DNA of 59,528 bases, taken from positions 1 through 59,528 of IMG/VR virus record IMGVR_UViG_3300022822_000020; one strand, 5' to 3'. This document shows positions 22,874-30,631 of this stretch, in pieces. Source of the DNA: a virus. Below the pieces are notes generated by a model. The model did no database searches, was not told the origin of the DNA, and saw only the letters and a list, made by a program, of their open reading frames with translations. The translations under genes were made by a program, and so were the position numbers. How positions within the stretch are numbered: the first letter of the stretch is position 1; each line of letters begins with the position of its first letter.

Positions 22874-23066
22874 AGTAACATTACTACCTAGGGATGTAGA
22901 AAAGATTAAAGAGATCATTGAACTAAACAACATTGTATCTGACATAACAGTCGAATGTGATAGCAGCTCAGGTATCGGGTCTATCATAACAATGAGTTGG
23001 GAAGAAGAACACAACGGACTAAACACCAAAATGACTATTGAACTTTCAGGCGTGGAGAATTGGTGA
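22866..23066 (+). CDS. 66-aa ORF with ATA in place of the start codon
   Basis: An open frame runs from the junction repeat to TGA 23064-23066. At the position where the other repeats have ATG it reads ATA (22866-22868). The translation (AKVTLLPRDVEKIKEII, then IIT, MSWEEEH and MTIELSG) looks like a real alpha/beta protein. It either uses a rare ATA/ATT start or is a gene that lost its start. Its stop overlaps the next ATG. Confidence 0.5.
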   Translation: MAKVTLLPRDVEKIKEIIELNNIVSDITVECDSSSGIGSIITMSWEEEHNGLNTKMTIELSGVENW

Positions 23067-23308
23067 TGGACTATGAGGAAATAGGCGCTGAGATGCGTAA
23101 TGAAAAGGATGCTTTAATACTGCAAGGTCTTGTTAAAGAGCTCTTTGATAAGTATTTAAACCGAGTGGAAGAGAGTGATAGCGGTACTGAGTTCAGCCCT
23201 ATTACACTTAGCTGTTGTAGGGTTATGATGTTAGAGCCGTTGAATGATTTATTAACAAGGATGGCAAAGCTGTCTGGTGCAAAGGCGAAGGTGACTTATG
23301 AACTTTAA
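23066..23308 (+). CDS. hypothetical protein (80 aa)
   Basis: ATG 23066 (MDYEEIGAEM) overlaps the preceding stop and follows GGAGAA. It is an all-helical acidic protein with a single Cys pair (SCCRVM). No family assigned. Confidence 0.6.
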   Translation: MDYEEIGAEMRNEKDALILQGLVKELFDKYLNRVEESDSGTEFSPITLSCCRVMMLEPLNDLLTRMAKLSGAKAKVTYEL

Positions 23309-23522
23309 AATAACAATATGTGATGGTGACGTGGATAAGATTACTGTTTCCAACTTACAGGAGACATTAAAAAACTTACAAGAGGATTTATCTCGTAGAG
23401 AACACAACAAAGGGTACGCCATCTTTGTGTTAGACAAGGAAAGAGACGTTATAGAGATTAACAAACGAATAAACGCTACTAGTATTATGATTGATTATTT
23501 TGTAGGAGCTATAGATGAATGA
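23298..23522 (+). CDS. accessory protein, split homologue of the N-half of the gene at 24876 (74 aa)
   Basis: The segments NLQETLKNLQEDL and KGYAIFVLDKE followed by INKRINATSIMIDYFVG align with the first half of the protein at 24876 (NISNTLRSMEADL, HGWIAIFDT, LRLVVDYYGG). It overlaps the next gene, which matches the second half. Function unknown. Confidence 0.65.
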   Translation: MNFKITICDGDVDKITVSNLQETLKNLQEDLSRREHNKGYAIFVLDKERDVIEINKRINATSIMIDYFVGAIDE

Positions 23523-23850
23523 TGAAGGAACGGGCAACGTGAGCCTATTACGTGAGAACGAAGATGGCAGTGCTGTCTACCAGTTTGACTTTCCACCAGA
23601 GGCACTAGCAGCCTTGACGCGGTTAGGCATACTCACTGCTATAAAGGCAGGTATTAGTGAAGCTAAGAAACTAGCACCTGATTATGAAGCTGACCTAGAG
23701 TTCACAGAGGAGATTAAAAGCTTGGCTGAAGAGGCTGGATTTTGTATGTGGCAGGATGAGAGTTACAAGCCGGAGGGTGAGGTGGTAGACTGGGCTTGTA
23801 AGTATGACAAAGAGTTAGTTAAATTTTATCATTTAGTTAGAGCAATGTAA
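23515..23850 (+). CDS. accessory protein, split homologue of the C-half of the gene at 24876 (111 aa)
   Basis: NVSLLRENEDGSA and ALTRLGILTAIKAGI are nearly identical to SVSLIRENEDGSA and ALTRLGILTALTAGV in the protein at 24876. A further ~50 acidic residues with Trp follow that the fused version lacks. The pair is either a fission of, or the parent of, that fusion. Confidence 0.65.
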   Translation: MNDEGTGNVSLLRENEDGSAVYQFDFPPEALAALTRLGILTAIKAGISEAKKLAPDYEADLEFTEEIKSLAEEAGFCMWQDESYKPEGEVVDWACKYDKELVKFYHLVRAM

Positions 23851-23854
23851 ACAT

Positions 23855-24130
23855 ATGAAAAAAGCAATAGCAACCGTGATATTGGTGTTAGCTAGCTTGT
23901 CAGCTTCGGCAGTAACTCTACCCTTAAAATGTAAGTTATATGACGATAGTGCGGAAAGACTTGCAAGGATGGAATATACTGTTATTATTCGATCACAGCT
24001 AGTTAATGTGTTTGGTATTGGTTCTACATGGCTAGTAGAATATCGTAATAAGAAAACAGGAAATGTAGCAGCTTTTGTATTAACTAAAGATAGTACTTGT
24101 TTGCTTTATGAGTATGCAACAACTCAATAA
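23855..24130 (+). CDS. secreted protein (91 aa)
   Basis: MKKAIATVILVLASLSASA is a textbook signal peptide with an ASA cleavage site. The mature part starts TLPLKCKLY and ends with a Cys (DSTCLLYEY), so one disulfide is possible. It resembles the secreted protein at 25963 in layout. A periplasmic role during infection is likely but unknown. Confidence 0.7.
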   Translation: MKKAIATVILVLASLSASAVTLPLKCKLYDDSAERLARMEYTVIIRSQLVNVFGIGSTWLVEYRNKKTGNVAAFVLTKDSTCLLYEYATTQ

Positions 24131-24233
24131 ACGGTTAATAAAGCAAAGCACTTGATTATTATGATTCTATTTTCTTAAAGAATAATACAAAAAAAAAAAT
24201 GATAGATATATTTGAGTTAACTTAGGATATCAA
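24131..24233 (+). other. 103-bp intergenic AT-rich spacer
   Basis: No ORF, promoter 19-mer or T-tract terminator is evident. It contains an imperfect TATTTTCTT/AAGAATAATA inverted repeat near 24165-24190 and an 11-12 base A run. Confidence 0.5.
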
Positions 24234-24590
24234 ATGATTTTAAAGATGAGTGACATTATTAAAGGCTCAAAGTTGCTACTATGGGATGGTACTGACCATG
24301 AGTCATATCATACAAGAAATGATAGTGAGCTAGAAGAATATAGCTGTTGCGCAGTTTATAACTCGGCGCAAAATATTACTAAGCAAAATGATGTTGATTT
24401 TCATTTAAGTGAAGATATCAAAATCATAACAGCAGAGTTAGTATTGGCTGGCTTACCAGATCCAACAAATATCTGTTTCGACTGTAATACAGAAGAAGAA
24501 ACTCAGGCAGTAAGATTTATTTGGCTCTGCTTTCTAGAGCTGTACTATAAAGAGAATGAAACAGTTATTGAGGAAAATGAAAATGCGTAA
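24234..24590 (+). CDS. accessory protein related to the gene at 20132 (118 aa)
   Basis: ATG 24234 (or 24246) follows TAGGATATC. The C-terminal RFIWLCFLELYY matches the 20132 product. The N-terminal half differs. This is part of an apparently duplicated accessory block. Confidence 0.6.
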   Translation: MILKMSDIIKGSKLLLWDGTDHESYHTRNDSELEEYSCCAVYNSAQNITKQNDVDFHLSEDIKIITAELVLAGLPDPTNICFDCNTEEETQAVRFIWLCFLELYYKENETVIEENENA

Positions 24591-24631
24591 TAGAGGAGCT
24601 TCCTATATATTTATACCTAATTGAAAAAATA

Positions 24632-24799
24632 ATGAAAGATAGAGTTATCTTTGGAGAAAATTACGACCTTGCTGGTTGGTACTTTGTTTTAGGTATAACA
24701 TTAGTCCCTGATGTCGGTACTCACAAGTGGTCATTAGGTTTTGAATTTGGTTTTTGGCATATTGTAATTGGGATTGGGGATAAAAGTGGAATTAAATGA
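24632..24799 (+). CDS. possible 55-aa aromatic-rich protein
   Basis: The ORF from ATG 24632 is rich in Trp, Phe and Gly (AGWYFVLGITLVPD, GFEFGFWHIVIGIG), which may be membrane-associated. There is no clear SD, so the start is uncertain. Its length and non-random composition favour a real gene. Confidence 0.4.
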   Translation: MKDRVIFGENYDLAGWYFVLGITLVPDVGTHKWSLGFEFGFWHIVIGIGDKSGIK

Positions 24800-24875
24800 T
24801 TTAATGCGACCCATCGAATAAATTAATTAAAAGATAATACTATGTTAAGTTACACAAATGAAAAAGGAAATAATA

Positions 24876-25313
24876 ATGCAAATTGAAGTTAATGATGAGA
24901 TGGTTGATCAGCTAGTTTTAGAAAATATCTCAAATACTTTAAGATCAATGGAAGCTGATCTTAAAAGTTACGAAGACCCTAATCATGGTTGGATAGCTAT
25001 CTTTGATACTAATGAAGAAGTCGATAAGGCCAAACTTCGTGAAATGAGAGCAGCACTACGCCTTGTAGTAGATTACTATGGTGGAAAAGACGTGGAAGCT
25101 TACGAAGATTACGAAGATTCAACTGAAGATGCTACATCAGAAAGTATTGGCTCCGTTAGCTTGATTCGTGAAAATGAAGACGGTAGTGCAGACTATTCAG
25201 TTAATCTACCATTAGAAGCGGCAGCTGCTCTTACTAGGCTTGGTATTTTAACAGCTTTGACAGCAGGTGTTGCAGATGCTAAGAGACTTAAACCTACAGA
25301 TGCCGTGGAGTAG
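24876..25313 (+). CDS. accessory fusion of two neighbouring small genes (145 aa)
   Basis: AAGGAAATAATA places the start at ATG 24876 rather than 24858. The N-half matches the protein at 23298 and the C-half (SVSLIRENEDGSA, TRLGILTAL) matches the protein at 23515, joined by an acidic linker (EAYEDYEDSTEDATSES). This points to duplication followed by fusion or fission. Function unknown. Confidence 0.7.
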   Translation: MQIEVNDEMVDQLVLENISNTLRSMEADLKSYEDPNHGWIAIFDTNEEVDKAKLREMRAALRLVVDYYGGKDVEAYEDYEDSTEDATSESIGSVSLIRENEDGSADYSVNLPLEAAAALTRLGILTALTAGVADAKRLKPTDAVE

Positions 25314-25315
25314 TA

Positions 25316-25444
25316 ATGAAATTTATAATTAGCATAATTAGCGCGTTTATCTTGTTTTTTACGGTTTCTGTAGCAGGGCTAATCGGTATTGGCTTTCTCG
25401 ATGCAATAATAAACGAACCGTGGAGGTTTGTAGGAGATGATTAA
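25316..25444 (+). CDS. single-pass membrane peptide (42 aa)
   Basis: ATG 25316 overlaps the previous stop region (TAGTAATG). Residues 3-30 are hydrophobic (FIISIISAFILFFTVSVAG), followed by a short acidic tail ending GDD. The stop overlaps the next ATG. No function assigned. Confidence 0.6.
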   Translation: MKFIISIISAFILFFTVSVAGLIGIGFLDAIINEPWRFVGDD

Positions 25445-25970
25445 TAAATGTCAATGTAGTACTTGTAGCTCCCCTACTGACTATTTAACAAGTGAGTTTA
25501 CAGTGGAATATGACGGTAAAGTGTATTCTACAAGAGATGATTTAACTCGTATTCTGTTTAATCATTGTCAAGAGGCTGGTGCTTTTAACTTATATCGAAA
25601 AAAGAAAGAGTACTGTAAAAGTTTATTAAGCTCACTACTTAATAACCCAGAGCTTGAACAACTATGGTGGGATTCAACTAATCTAGCCTTTTCAAATCAG
25701 ACACCTAATGAGGTCTTTAAAGAAGATCGGGATCGTGTTTTTAACTATTTAAACAAATTTATAGGTAACCAAATGAAACTATACGAGTTAACTAGAGGTG
25801 ACAAGTTCATTGTTCATCCCGATGTCGAAAAAGAGGCTAACGTATACACCTTTGTTAAGCTAGATGGTATGTACTCTATCTGCTTAGATAAAGAAAAAGA
25901 AGTAGTACACTGGTCAGTGTCAACCCCCGTTATACCGGTAATACACGTAGAGGATACTGTAAATGATTAA
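25437..25970 (+). CDS. hypothetical protein with antitoxin-like segment (177 aa)
   Basis: An N-terminal Cys cluster (KCQCSTCSS) may bind metal. A middle segment LEQLWWDSTNLAFSNQTP then NEVFKEDRDRVFNYL resembles the toxin-binding part of DUF2384 (MbcA/ParS/Xre) antitoxins in the spacing of W, N, TP and hydrophobics. The resemblance is by eye only. A C-terminal beta region follows. Confidence 0.5.
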   Translation: MINKCQCSTCSSPTDYLTSEFTVEYDGKVYSTRDDLTRILFNHCQEAGAFNLYRKKKEYCKSLLSSLLNNPELEQLWWDSTNLAFSNQTPNEVFKEDRDRVFNYLNKFIGNQMKLYELTRGDKFIVHPDVEKEANVYTFVKLDGMYSICLDKEKEVVHWSVSTPVIPVIHVEDTVND

Positions 25971-26265
25971 GAAAACTTCAATCTTTCTAGTTGGTTTTAT
26001 TCTATGTTTTATCTTCTTTGAAGCTAAAGCAGAACCACAAATGGCGACTGTTCCTGTACTATGTGAACCTCATGTTATTGTTGAGAAGACATTGCAAATG
26101 CAGGGATTCAAATCTTCATATGTTAACAAAGATGTAGTGCTATATCAAGGTGCGGAAGCTAACTTAATAGAGTATACTAACCCGAATACGGCTATAACAT
26201 ATGGTTTACTAAGGTTCTCAGAGATGTCTTGTTTAGTCTATAGGTATAAGGGCTTGTCATTATGA
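25963..26265 (+). CDS. secreted protein (100 aa)
   Basis: MIKKTSIFLVGFILCFIFF then EAKAEP forms a signal peptide with an AKA cleavage site. Two mature Cys (VPVLCEP, MSCLVYRY) mirror the protein at 23855, suggesting divergent paralogues. It overlaps both neighbours. Confidence 0.65.
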   Translation: MIKKTSIFLVGFILCFIFFEAKAEPQMATVPVLCEPHVIVEKTLQMQGFKSSYVNKDVVLYQGAEANLIEYTNPNTAITYGLLRFSEMSCLVYRYKGLSL

Positions 26266-26537
26266 TGATATATATACACCTATTGAGTAGTGTTGCTAAG
26301 GATTTTTTTAGAGATATTCAATACTACTTCGTAGATTCTTTTCAAACTAAAGTAAAAGGGTTAGTGCCTCTCTGGGAAGTAAATAGTAATACGATTATTG
26401 AATATAAAGGTAAGAAATACCTTTTTAAAATGTTTCATGGTTTTAAAGGCTACTGCTTAGATTGTAACAGTGAAGTTACTTACATTGACTGTAATGAAAA
26501 AGTAAAAGAAATAAAGAAGCTATCTAAACTAGATTAG
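26262..26537 (+). CDS. hypothetical protein (91 aa)
   Basis: This is the last gene of the accessory block, overlapping the previous stop. It is a basic protein with KGLVPLWEVNSNTIIEYKGK and a Cys pair (GYCLDCNSEVTYIDC) that could form a small metal site. It is followed at once by hairpins and a long T tract. Confidence 0.65.
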   Translation: MMIYIHLLSSVAKDFFRDIQYYFVDSFQTKVKGLVPLWEVNSNTIIEYKGKKYLFKMFHGFKGYCLDCNSEVTYIDCNEKVKEIKKLSKLD

Positions 26538-26557
26538 GGGTTTTCCCCTTTAAAAAC

Positions 26558-26636
26558 AACCCTCTGGGCTATCTCTTTAACTTCTTAATTGGGGTTTTAG
26601 GGGTAGTTCAGAGGGTTTTCTCTCTTTTTTTTTTTT
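26558..26636 (+). terminator. strong terminator before the virion operons
   Basis: AACCCTCTG (26558-26566) pairs perfectly with CAGAGGGTT (26609-26617), followed after TCTC-rich bases by twelve T (26625-26636). A smaller GGGG-TTTT-CCCC hairpin lies at 26537-26548. Together they should stop read-through from the accessory operon. Confidence 0.8.
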
Positions 26637-26657
26637 CGTTAAAAATCATGGACTTGC

Positions 26658-26676
26658 ACCAGGGGACGTTAAAGAA
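26658..26676 (+). promoter_or_regulatory. phage RNAP promoter candidate 2 of 5
   Basis: ACCAGGGGACGTTAAAGAA lies 22 bp after the T tract. Downstream are CTCCCTCCGCCC (26681-26692) and a stem GGGTGTA/TACACCC (26693-26699 with 26732-26738), an arrangement also seen after the promoter at 42104. Confidence 0.85.
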
Positions 26677-26878
26677 TAAGCTCCCTCCGCCCGGGTGTAA
26701 TTATTAGAGTTATAGACCTATTTTAGGAACTACACCCTAGAAATCTTTAAGATTAGAACTAGGGAAGCACTACCTAAGAAGTAACCTTAGTTACTCAAAC
26801 CATAGTTATTATTATCCTCATTATTGTAACCCTTAGTTGTTTTAATCCTTAAAATAGTAATACTAATATTAATAAACT

Positions 26879-26897
26879 ACCAGGGGACGTTAAAGAA
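26879..26897 (+). promoter_or_regulatory. phage RNAP promoter candidate 3 of 5
   Basis: This is a second identical 19-mer 221 bp downstream, 44 bp before the first virion-region gene. Tandem promoters would strengthen late transcription. The 180 bp between the two holds no ORF. Confidence 0.85.
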
Positions 26898-26940
26898 TAC
26901 GTCCTATACAAAACAAACAAATTAACCTTGGAGAACCATT

Positions 26941-27228
26941 ATGCTAGATGGAGATCACAACTCAGTATTAGCAGTAGTCGGTAGCCTTCTTGGTGGTGTT
27001 GGATTTTGGAATTATTTGAGTTCAAAGAGAAAGACAGATCATGAACAGCAGAAGGAATACCTGCAGTCTTTAATCGCTCAAGTAACCAATCTCTCTGCTA
27101 AAGTAGAAGTACTAATCAAAGATAAAGAAGAATTGTTACGAGAAATAGCTGAACTTAAGGCTGACCTAGCCTCCGCTAATTCAGAGCTAAGCTCAATGAG
27201 AATATACCTTGTCAACAGAGATAGATAG
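26941..27228 (+). CDS. membrane-anchored coiled-coil protein (95 aa)
   Basis: A short N-terminus and one hydrophobic helix (about residues 9-26, VLAVVGSLLGGVGFWNYL) are followed by a long heptad-rich coiled coil (KDKEELLREIAELKADLAS). This layout suits a holin-like or i-spanin-like protein, but could equally be a structural anchor. It is the first gene after the tandem promoters, so it is made at high level late. Confidence 0.6.
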   Translation: MLDGDHNSVLAVVGSLLGGVGFWNYLSSKRKTDHEQQKEYLQSLIAQVTNLSAKVEVLIKDKEELLREIAELKADLASANSELSSMRIYLVNRDR

Positions 27229-27237
27229 GGTTTAATT

Positions 27238-27702
27238 ATGGAACCTATCTCAGCAACTTTATTGATAGCTACAACTGCTTTTAATACCATCAAAAAGGGT
27301 ATTGAAATTGGTAGAGAAATAGAAGACATGGGAGGTCAGCTCGGAAGCTGGTTTAACGCTGTCTCTAAAATATCTACTGCAAACCAGAAGGCTCAACGTC
27401 CTTCAGTTTTTAAGAAGTTTTTATCAAGTGGTAGTGTGGAGCAGGAAGCCCTAAATGCTCTCATTGCTAAAAAAAAAGTGCAAGAGATGGAGTCAGAATT
27501 AAGAACTATCATTATTATGCGTTATGGAATACCTGAGTATAAAGAAATGATCGAGATGCGTAGAAAGATTATCCGTGATAAAGAACGATATATTGCTCAA
27601 CGTAAGAAGAAACTAAGAGATTTAGTACTCTACGCTATGATAGCAATAGCTACTAGTATGCTCACCTACATTATAGGTTTAATAGTATATTTAGCGATAT
27701 AA
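27238..27702 (+). CDS. membrane protein of unknown function (154 aa)
   Basis: It has a hydrophobic amphipathic N-terminus (ISATLLIATTAFNTIKKGI), a long charged helical middle (EMIEMRRKIIRDKERYIAQRKKKL) and a C-terminal transmembrane helix (about 132-154). N- and C-terminal membrane association with a charged helical core could suit a lysis or DNA-delivery role. It sits just upstream of terS. Confidence 0.55.
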   Translation: MEPISATLLIATTAFNTIKKGIEIGREIEDMGGQLGSWFNAVSKISTANQKAQRPSVFKKFLSSGSVEQEALNALIAKKKVQEMESELRTIIIMRYGIPEYKEMIEMRRKIIRDKERYIAQRKKKLRDLVLYAMIAIATSMLTYIIGLIVYLAI

Positions 27703-27718
27703 ATTAAAGGAAATTAAA

Positions 27719-28117
27719 ATGGCTATAGATTCAGACGAAATAGCCACTACCGATGTTAAACCAAAGAAGAAGAACTCTCATGTTGGTACTATTAAAAAAG
27801 GGCAGAAGCTCGAGGGTAGTGGAAGACCTAAGGGTTCAAAACAAATATATGGAAAAGACTCGGTAGAACGTCTTCAAGAGTTATGGTTCGACCCTATTGA
27901 GCGAATGGTGATACAATACCACAAGATTGATGATATGATCTCTGAGATGAACCTCGGTAAGCGTAGATACTCAGCGGTTGCTATGCAGGGTTTACTAAGT
28001 ACACAGGCAAGCATTATCAACAACTTGATGAAGTATGGTTACCGATCTGTACCTGAGCGTAGAGAAGTTGAAACAAGCACAGTAGAACCTTTACGGATTA
28101 TACTATCTGCTGATTAA
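27719..28117 (+). CDS. terS: terminase small subunit (132 aa)
   Basis: The protein should recognise packaging sites. It has a basic N-terminus (GSGRPKGSKQIYGKDS), then an all-helical region (MVIQYHKIDDMISEMNLG) as in TerS oligomers. Identity rests mainly on size and on lying directly before terL. SD AAAGGAAA is good. Confidence 0.75.
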   Translation: MAIDSDEIATTDVKPKKKNSHVGTIKKGQKLEGSGRPKGSKQIYGKDSVERLQELWFDPIERMVIQYHKIDDMISEMNLGKRRYSAVAMQGLLSTQASIINNLMKYGYRSVPERREVETSTVEPLRIILSAD

Positions 28118-28183
28118 CTCGATTATTGTTATATAAAGTTATTATATAGTATACAAAATAAAAATAAGGAAGTTTAATAAACT

Positions 28184-29506
28184 ATGTCCGAAGTACGACT
28201 CCACAAAGGTCAATCGCAGATCATTAAGTATTTGTTTTCAGAACCTAACACAGTTAAATACGCTACAGTGATGGCTTCACGAGGCTTTGGTAAATCATTT
28301 CTAGCAGCTACCGCAGCAGCAATCGCTGTGAACGAGCTTATACAGATGCCAGCAGATATGCCTAATAAAAATGTCTCTTTAATCTGCCCTACATATCAGC
28401 AATCTCAGGATATTTATTTCCCTATTCTTGCCTATCAATTAGGTCTTGAGAATTTTGCTGAAAAGAGTTCACTTAACGCAGGTACCTTTTGGTTCCCTAA
28501 TAACGTTAAGCTTAAGCTATGGTCTTATGAAGCATCTGAGCGTATGCGTGGAACAGGTCAATACTTTGTTGTATGTGACGAGGTTGAAGACTGGACAGGT
28601 AGGCCCGGATTAAAAGACTCTTGGGAATCTGTTATTCAACCTACTATGACCACTCGTTGGGGTGGCAACCACAAAGCACTTGTCATTGGTACTCCTAAAG
28701 GCTTTACTTATTTTTATGATATGACACAGCTTAGCGTTATTGATCCTCGATGGAAACACTTTCACTACAGCTATCGTGATTCACCTTACTTATCTGATGA
28801 AGAAATTGAACGAGTAAAGAAGACCATTGATCCTCTTAAATTCAACAGAGAGTATGAAGCTAACCCTGAAGAATCAGGTGCTAGGGTCTTCTATATGTTT
28901 GATCGTAAGGTTCACGTTACAAGTGACTTGCCAGAATTTACAAACAATAGTGATGGCAAAGAAGATGTGCATATCGCAATTGACTTCAACATCGGTATCA
29001 TGGCAGCAATTGTATTTGCTGTGAGAGCAGGACAGGTTCACATTCTTGATGATATGCAGAACGTACTCGATACAGAGTCTCTGGCTAAACGTATAAAAGA
29101 TTTGTATATTAGCAAAGGGCATAAAGTTAACGCCTATCCTGACCCCGCTGGACGTGCTCGTAAGACAAGCGCTGTTGCAGGAGCTACTGACTTTAGTATC
29201 CTTGAGAGTTACGGTATACGAACCTTTGCTAGGTCTGCTGCACCAAAGATCGTTGACTCTGTTAACGCTGTTAACCGTAAGTTCCGTAATGCTGCAGGAG
29301 ATATTGATATGTATATTCACCCAAGAGCTGCCTCGACTATTAAGAGTCTCGAGCGTACTGTATGGGTAGAGAGCAATGCTGACTCAGCAACAATTGATAA
29401 ATCAGAAGGTGTAGAACACTGGACCGACGGCTTAAGGTATGCCATTGAATACCTATTTCCTGTTAACGCACATAAGAAGTCTACTGCTTCTAGTTTTATG
29501 TTCTAA
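28184..29506 (+). CDS. terL: terminase large subunit (440 aa)
   Basis: This is the packaging ATPase-nuclease. Walker A is ASRGFGKS (K37), Walker B YFVVCDEVED, and the coupling motif follows in VIGTPKG. The RNase H-like nuclease domain starts at VHIAIDFNIGI and continues to AYPDPAGRAR and GVEHWTDGLRYA with acidic residues. The SD AAGGAAG precedes ATG 28184. The length is normal for phage TerL. Confidence 0.93.
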   Translation: MSEVRLHKGQSQIIKYLFSEPNTVKYATVMASRGFGKSFLAATAAAIAVNELIQMPADMPNKNVSLICPTYQQSQDIYFPILAYQLGLENFAEKSSLNAGTFWFPNNVKLKLWSYEASERMRGTGQYFVVCDEVEDWTGRPGLKDSWESVIQPTMTTRWGGNHKALVIGTPKGFTYFYDMTQLSVIDPRWKHFHYSYRDSPYLSDEEIERVKKTIDPLKFNREYEANPEESGARVFYMFDRKVHVTSDLPEFTNNSDGKEDVHIAIDFNIGIMAAIVFAVRAGQVHILDDMQNVLDTESLAKRIKDLYISKGHKVNAYPDPAGRARKTSAVAGATDFSILESYGIRTFARSAAPKIVDSVNAVNRKFRNAAGDIDMYIHPRAASTIKSLERTVWVESNADSATIDKSEGVEHWTDGLRYAIEYLFPVNAHKKSTASSFMF

Positions 29507-29534
29507 CTCAAATATCTTTAATCTTAGGGAAACT

Positions 29535-30071
29535 ATGGCAACAACTTTAAATAATTCTGGAATAGTATTTCCAGATAGTACGACTCAAACAACAGCCGTC
29601 CCTTCTGGGTATAGAGAAATTTATTCAGGTGTGGTAAATGCAGCGGGTTGGTATTATACTCACAATTATACTGCAAACAACTCTTCAGTAAATATATACC
29701 AATTAGGTTTTTGGTGGACCTTGAAGTATGGGTCTAACCAAACTAATAGGCAAATGTATTCTTCTGATAGCTTCTTATTTCATACCACCGTTAATGACTA
29801 TTACTATACTGCTGCCAATGGATCTGGCCTAGAGTATAATATGTATACTTCATATAAAGCAATAGCAATCGGAAGAGCTCCTAGTGAAACTAGACTTAGC
29901 TATATGATCGAAAGGAATGATTTTTACCCCTATCCTAACAACATGAATGTTAAAATATTTGCAAGTACCGCTACAGATATAACCTCCGCAACTTTTGGCG
30001 GAAATATTAATCTTGCTACTCAATTACCCGGTAGAATCGCCAATGCTAGCAAATGGGCACGACCTTATTAA
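29535..30071 (+). CDS. virion or fibre-tip-like beta protein (178 aa)
   Basis: ATG 29535 (MATTLNNSGIVFPDSTTQT) follows TAGGGAAA. The N-terminal motif with FPDSTTQ is common in phage tail-fibre and capsid-decoration proteins. The rest is beta-rich with many Tyr, Asn and Thr, like a receptor-binding or decoration head. It is odd to find it between terL and portal genes; it may be a moron-like decoration or fibre. Confidence 0.6.
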   Translation: MATTLNNSGIVFPDSTTQTTAVPSGYREIYSGVVNAAGWYYTHNYTANNSSVNIYQLGFWWTLKYGSNQTNRQMYSSDSFLFHTTVNDYYYTAANGSGLEYNMYTSYKAIAIGRAPSETRLSYMIERNDFYPYPNNMNVKIFASTATDITSATFGGNINLATQLPGRIANASKWARPY

Positions 30072-30082
30072 AGGAATAAAAT

Positions 30083-30244
30083 ATGTATAAAATTTATGTA
30101 GATGATGAATTTATAATAGAAGTTGAAACAAGAGATCAAGTAGATGTTGAGGCTGCTAAGCTAAGAGATACAGGTATTTTTGCTTTTCAAATAGTTGTAG
30201 TAATCCCAGAGTCGGAAGCCCTTGCCATTCAACAACAAGGATAA
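30083..30244 (+). CDS. hypothetical protein (53 aa)
   Basis: AAAGGAATAAA gives a good SD for ATG 30083. The product is a small acidic alpha/beta protein (MYKIYVDDEFIIEVETRD, then helix, then FQIVVVIPE). It resembles half of a small ferredoxin-like domain; unknown function. Confidence 0.55.
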   Translation: MYKIYVDDEFIIEVETRDQVDVEAAKLRDTGIFAFQIVVVIPESEALAIQQQG

Positions 30245-30397
30245 TCAACGAATTAACCTACTTTATCTTTAGAAGTAGCTCTACAATAAAGAAAAGCGGT
30301 AAGTTTAAGGACTTATCAAAATATGCTATTTACCTATACTATAGGGTGAATCCACAAAAACCATATCAGTTAACTGATTAATTTAGACACTACAAAC
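30245..30397 (+). other. 153-bp intergenic stretch with inverted repeats
   Basis: It contains CTTTAT/ATAAAG flanking a short GTAG-CT-CTAC stem and the 14-bp palindrome at 30365-30378. No ORF is seen. The opening ATTAACCTACTTTA resembles ATTAACCTACCTTA at 30798. Confidence 0.5.
30365..30378 (+). repeat. perfect 14-bp palindrome ATCAGTTAACTGAT
   Basis: A perfect inverted repeat with no spacer lies 20 bp before the start at 30398. It suits a dimeric regulator or restriction-like recognition site better than an RNA hairpin, since there is no loop. Confidence 0.5.
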
Positions 30398-30631
30398 ATG
30401 ACACAAAAATCCCCTTACGAATTACGAGCAGAGTTACTTACTCTAGCTAAATCTTTCCTTGATGCTGAATACCAGCGACAAGTAGACTTAGCAACAGTTA
30501 TGTATCAGCAAGTACTAAAGAACACCAAGGCTACCCAAGGAGACCTTGCTGAGTTCACTCCACAAATGTATAACTTTGGTGATATTGTTACAAAAGCTAA
30601 TGAGCTTTATTCATTTGTTCAGAAAAAGTAA
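30398..30631 (+). CDS. hypothetical helical protein (77 aa)
   Basis: Only a weak SD precedes ATG 30398. The product is fully helical (AELLTLAKSFLDAEYQRQVD, quoted in part) and ends SFVQKK. Small helical proteins at this place sometimes accompany packaging genes; no family assigned. Its last base overlaps the next ATG. Confidence 0.6.
   Translation: MTQKSPYELRAELLTLAKSFLDAEYQRQVDLATVMYQQVLKNTKATQGDLAEFTPQMYNFGDIVTKANELYSFVQKK

Noticed and set aside
26658-26940. CRISPR or origin repeats in the tandem promoter region
   Set aside because: Only the two promoter copies recur; there are no regularly spaced repeats and no iteron array.
28874-29320. minus-strand 148-codon ORF within terL
   Set aside because: terL motifs on the + strand explain the region; the antisense frame has Cys/Ser-rich random composition and no SD.
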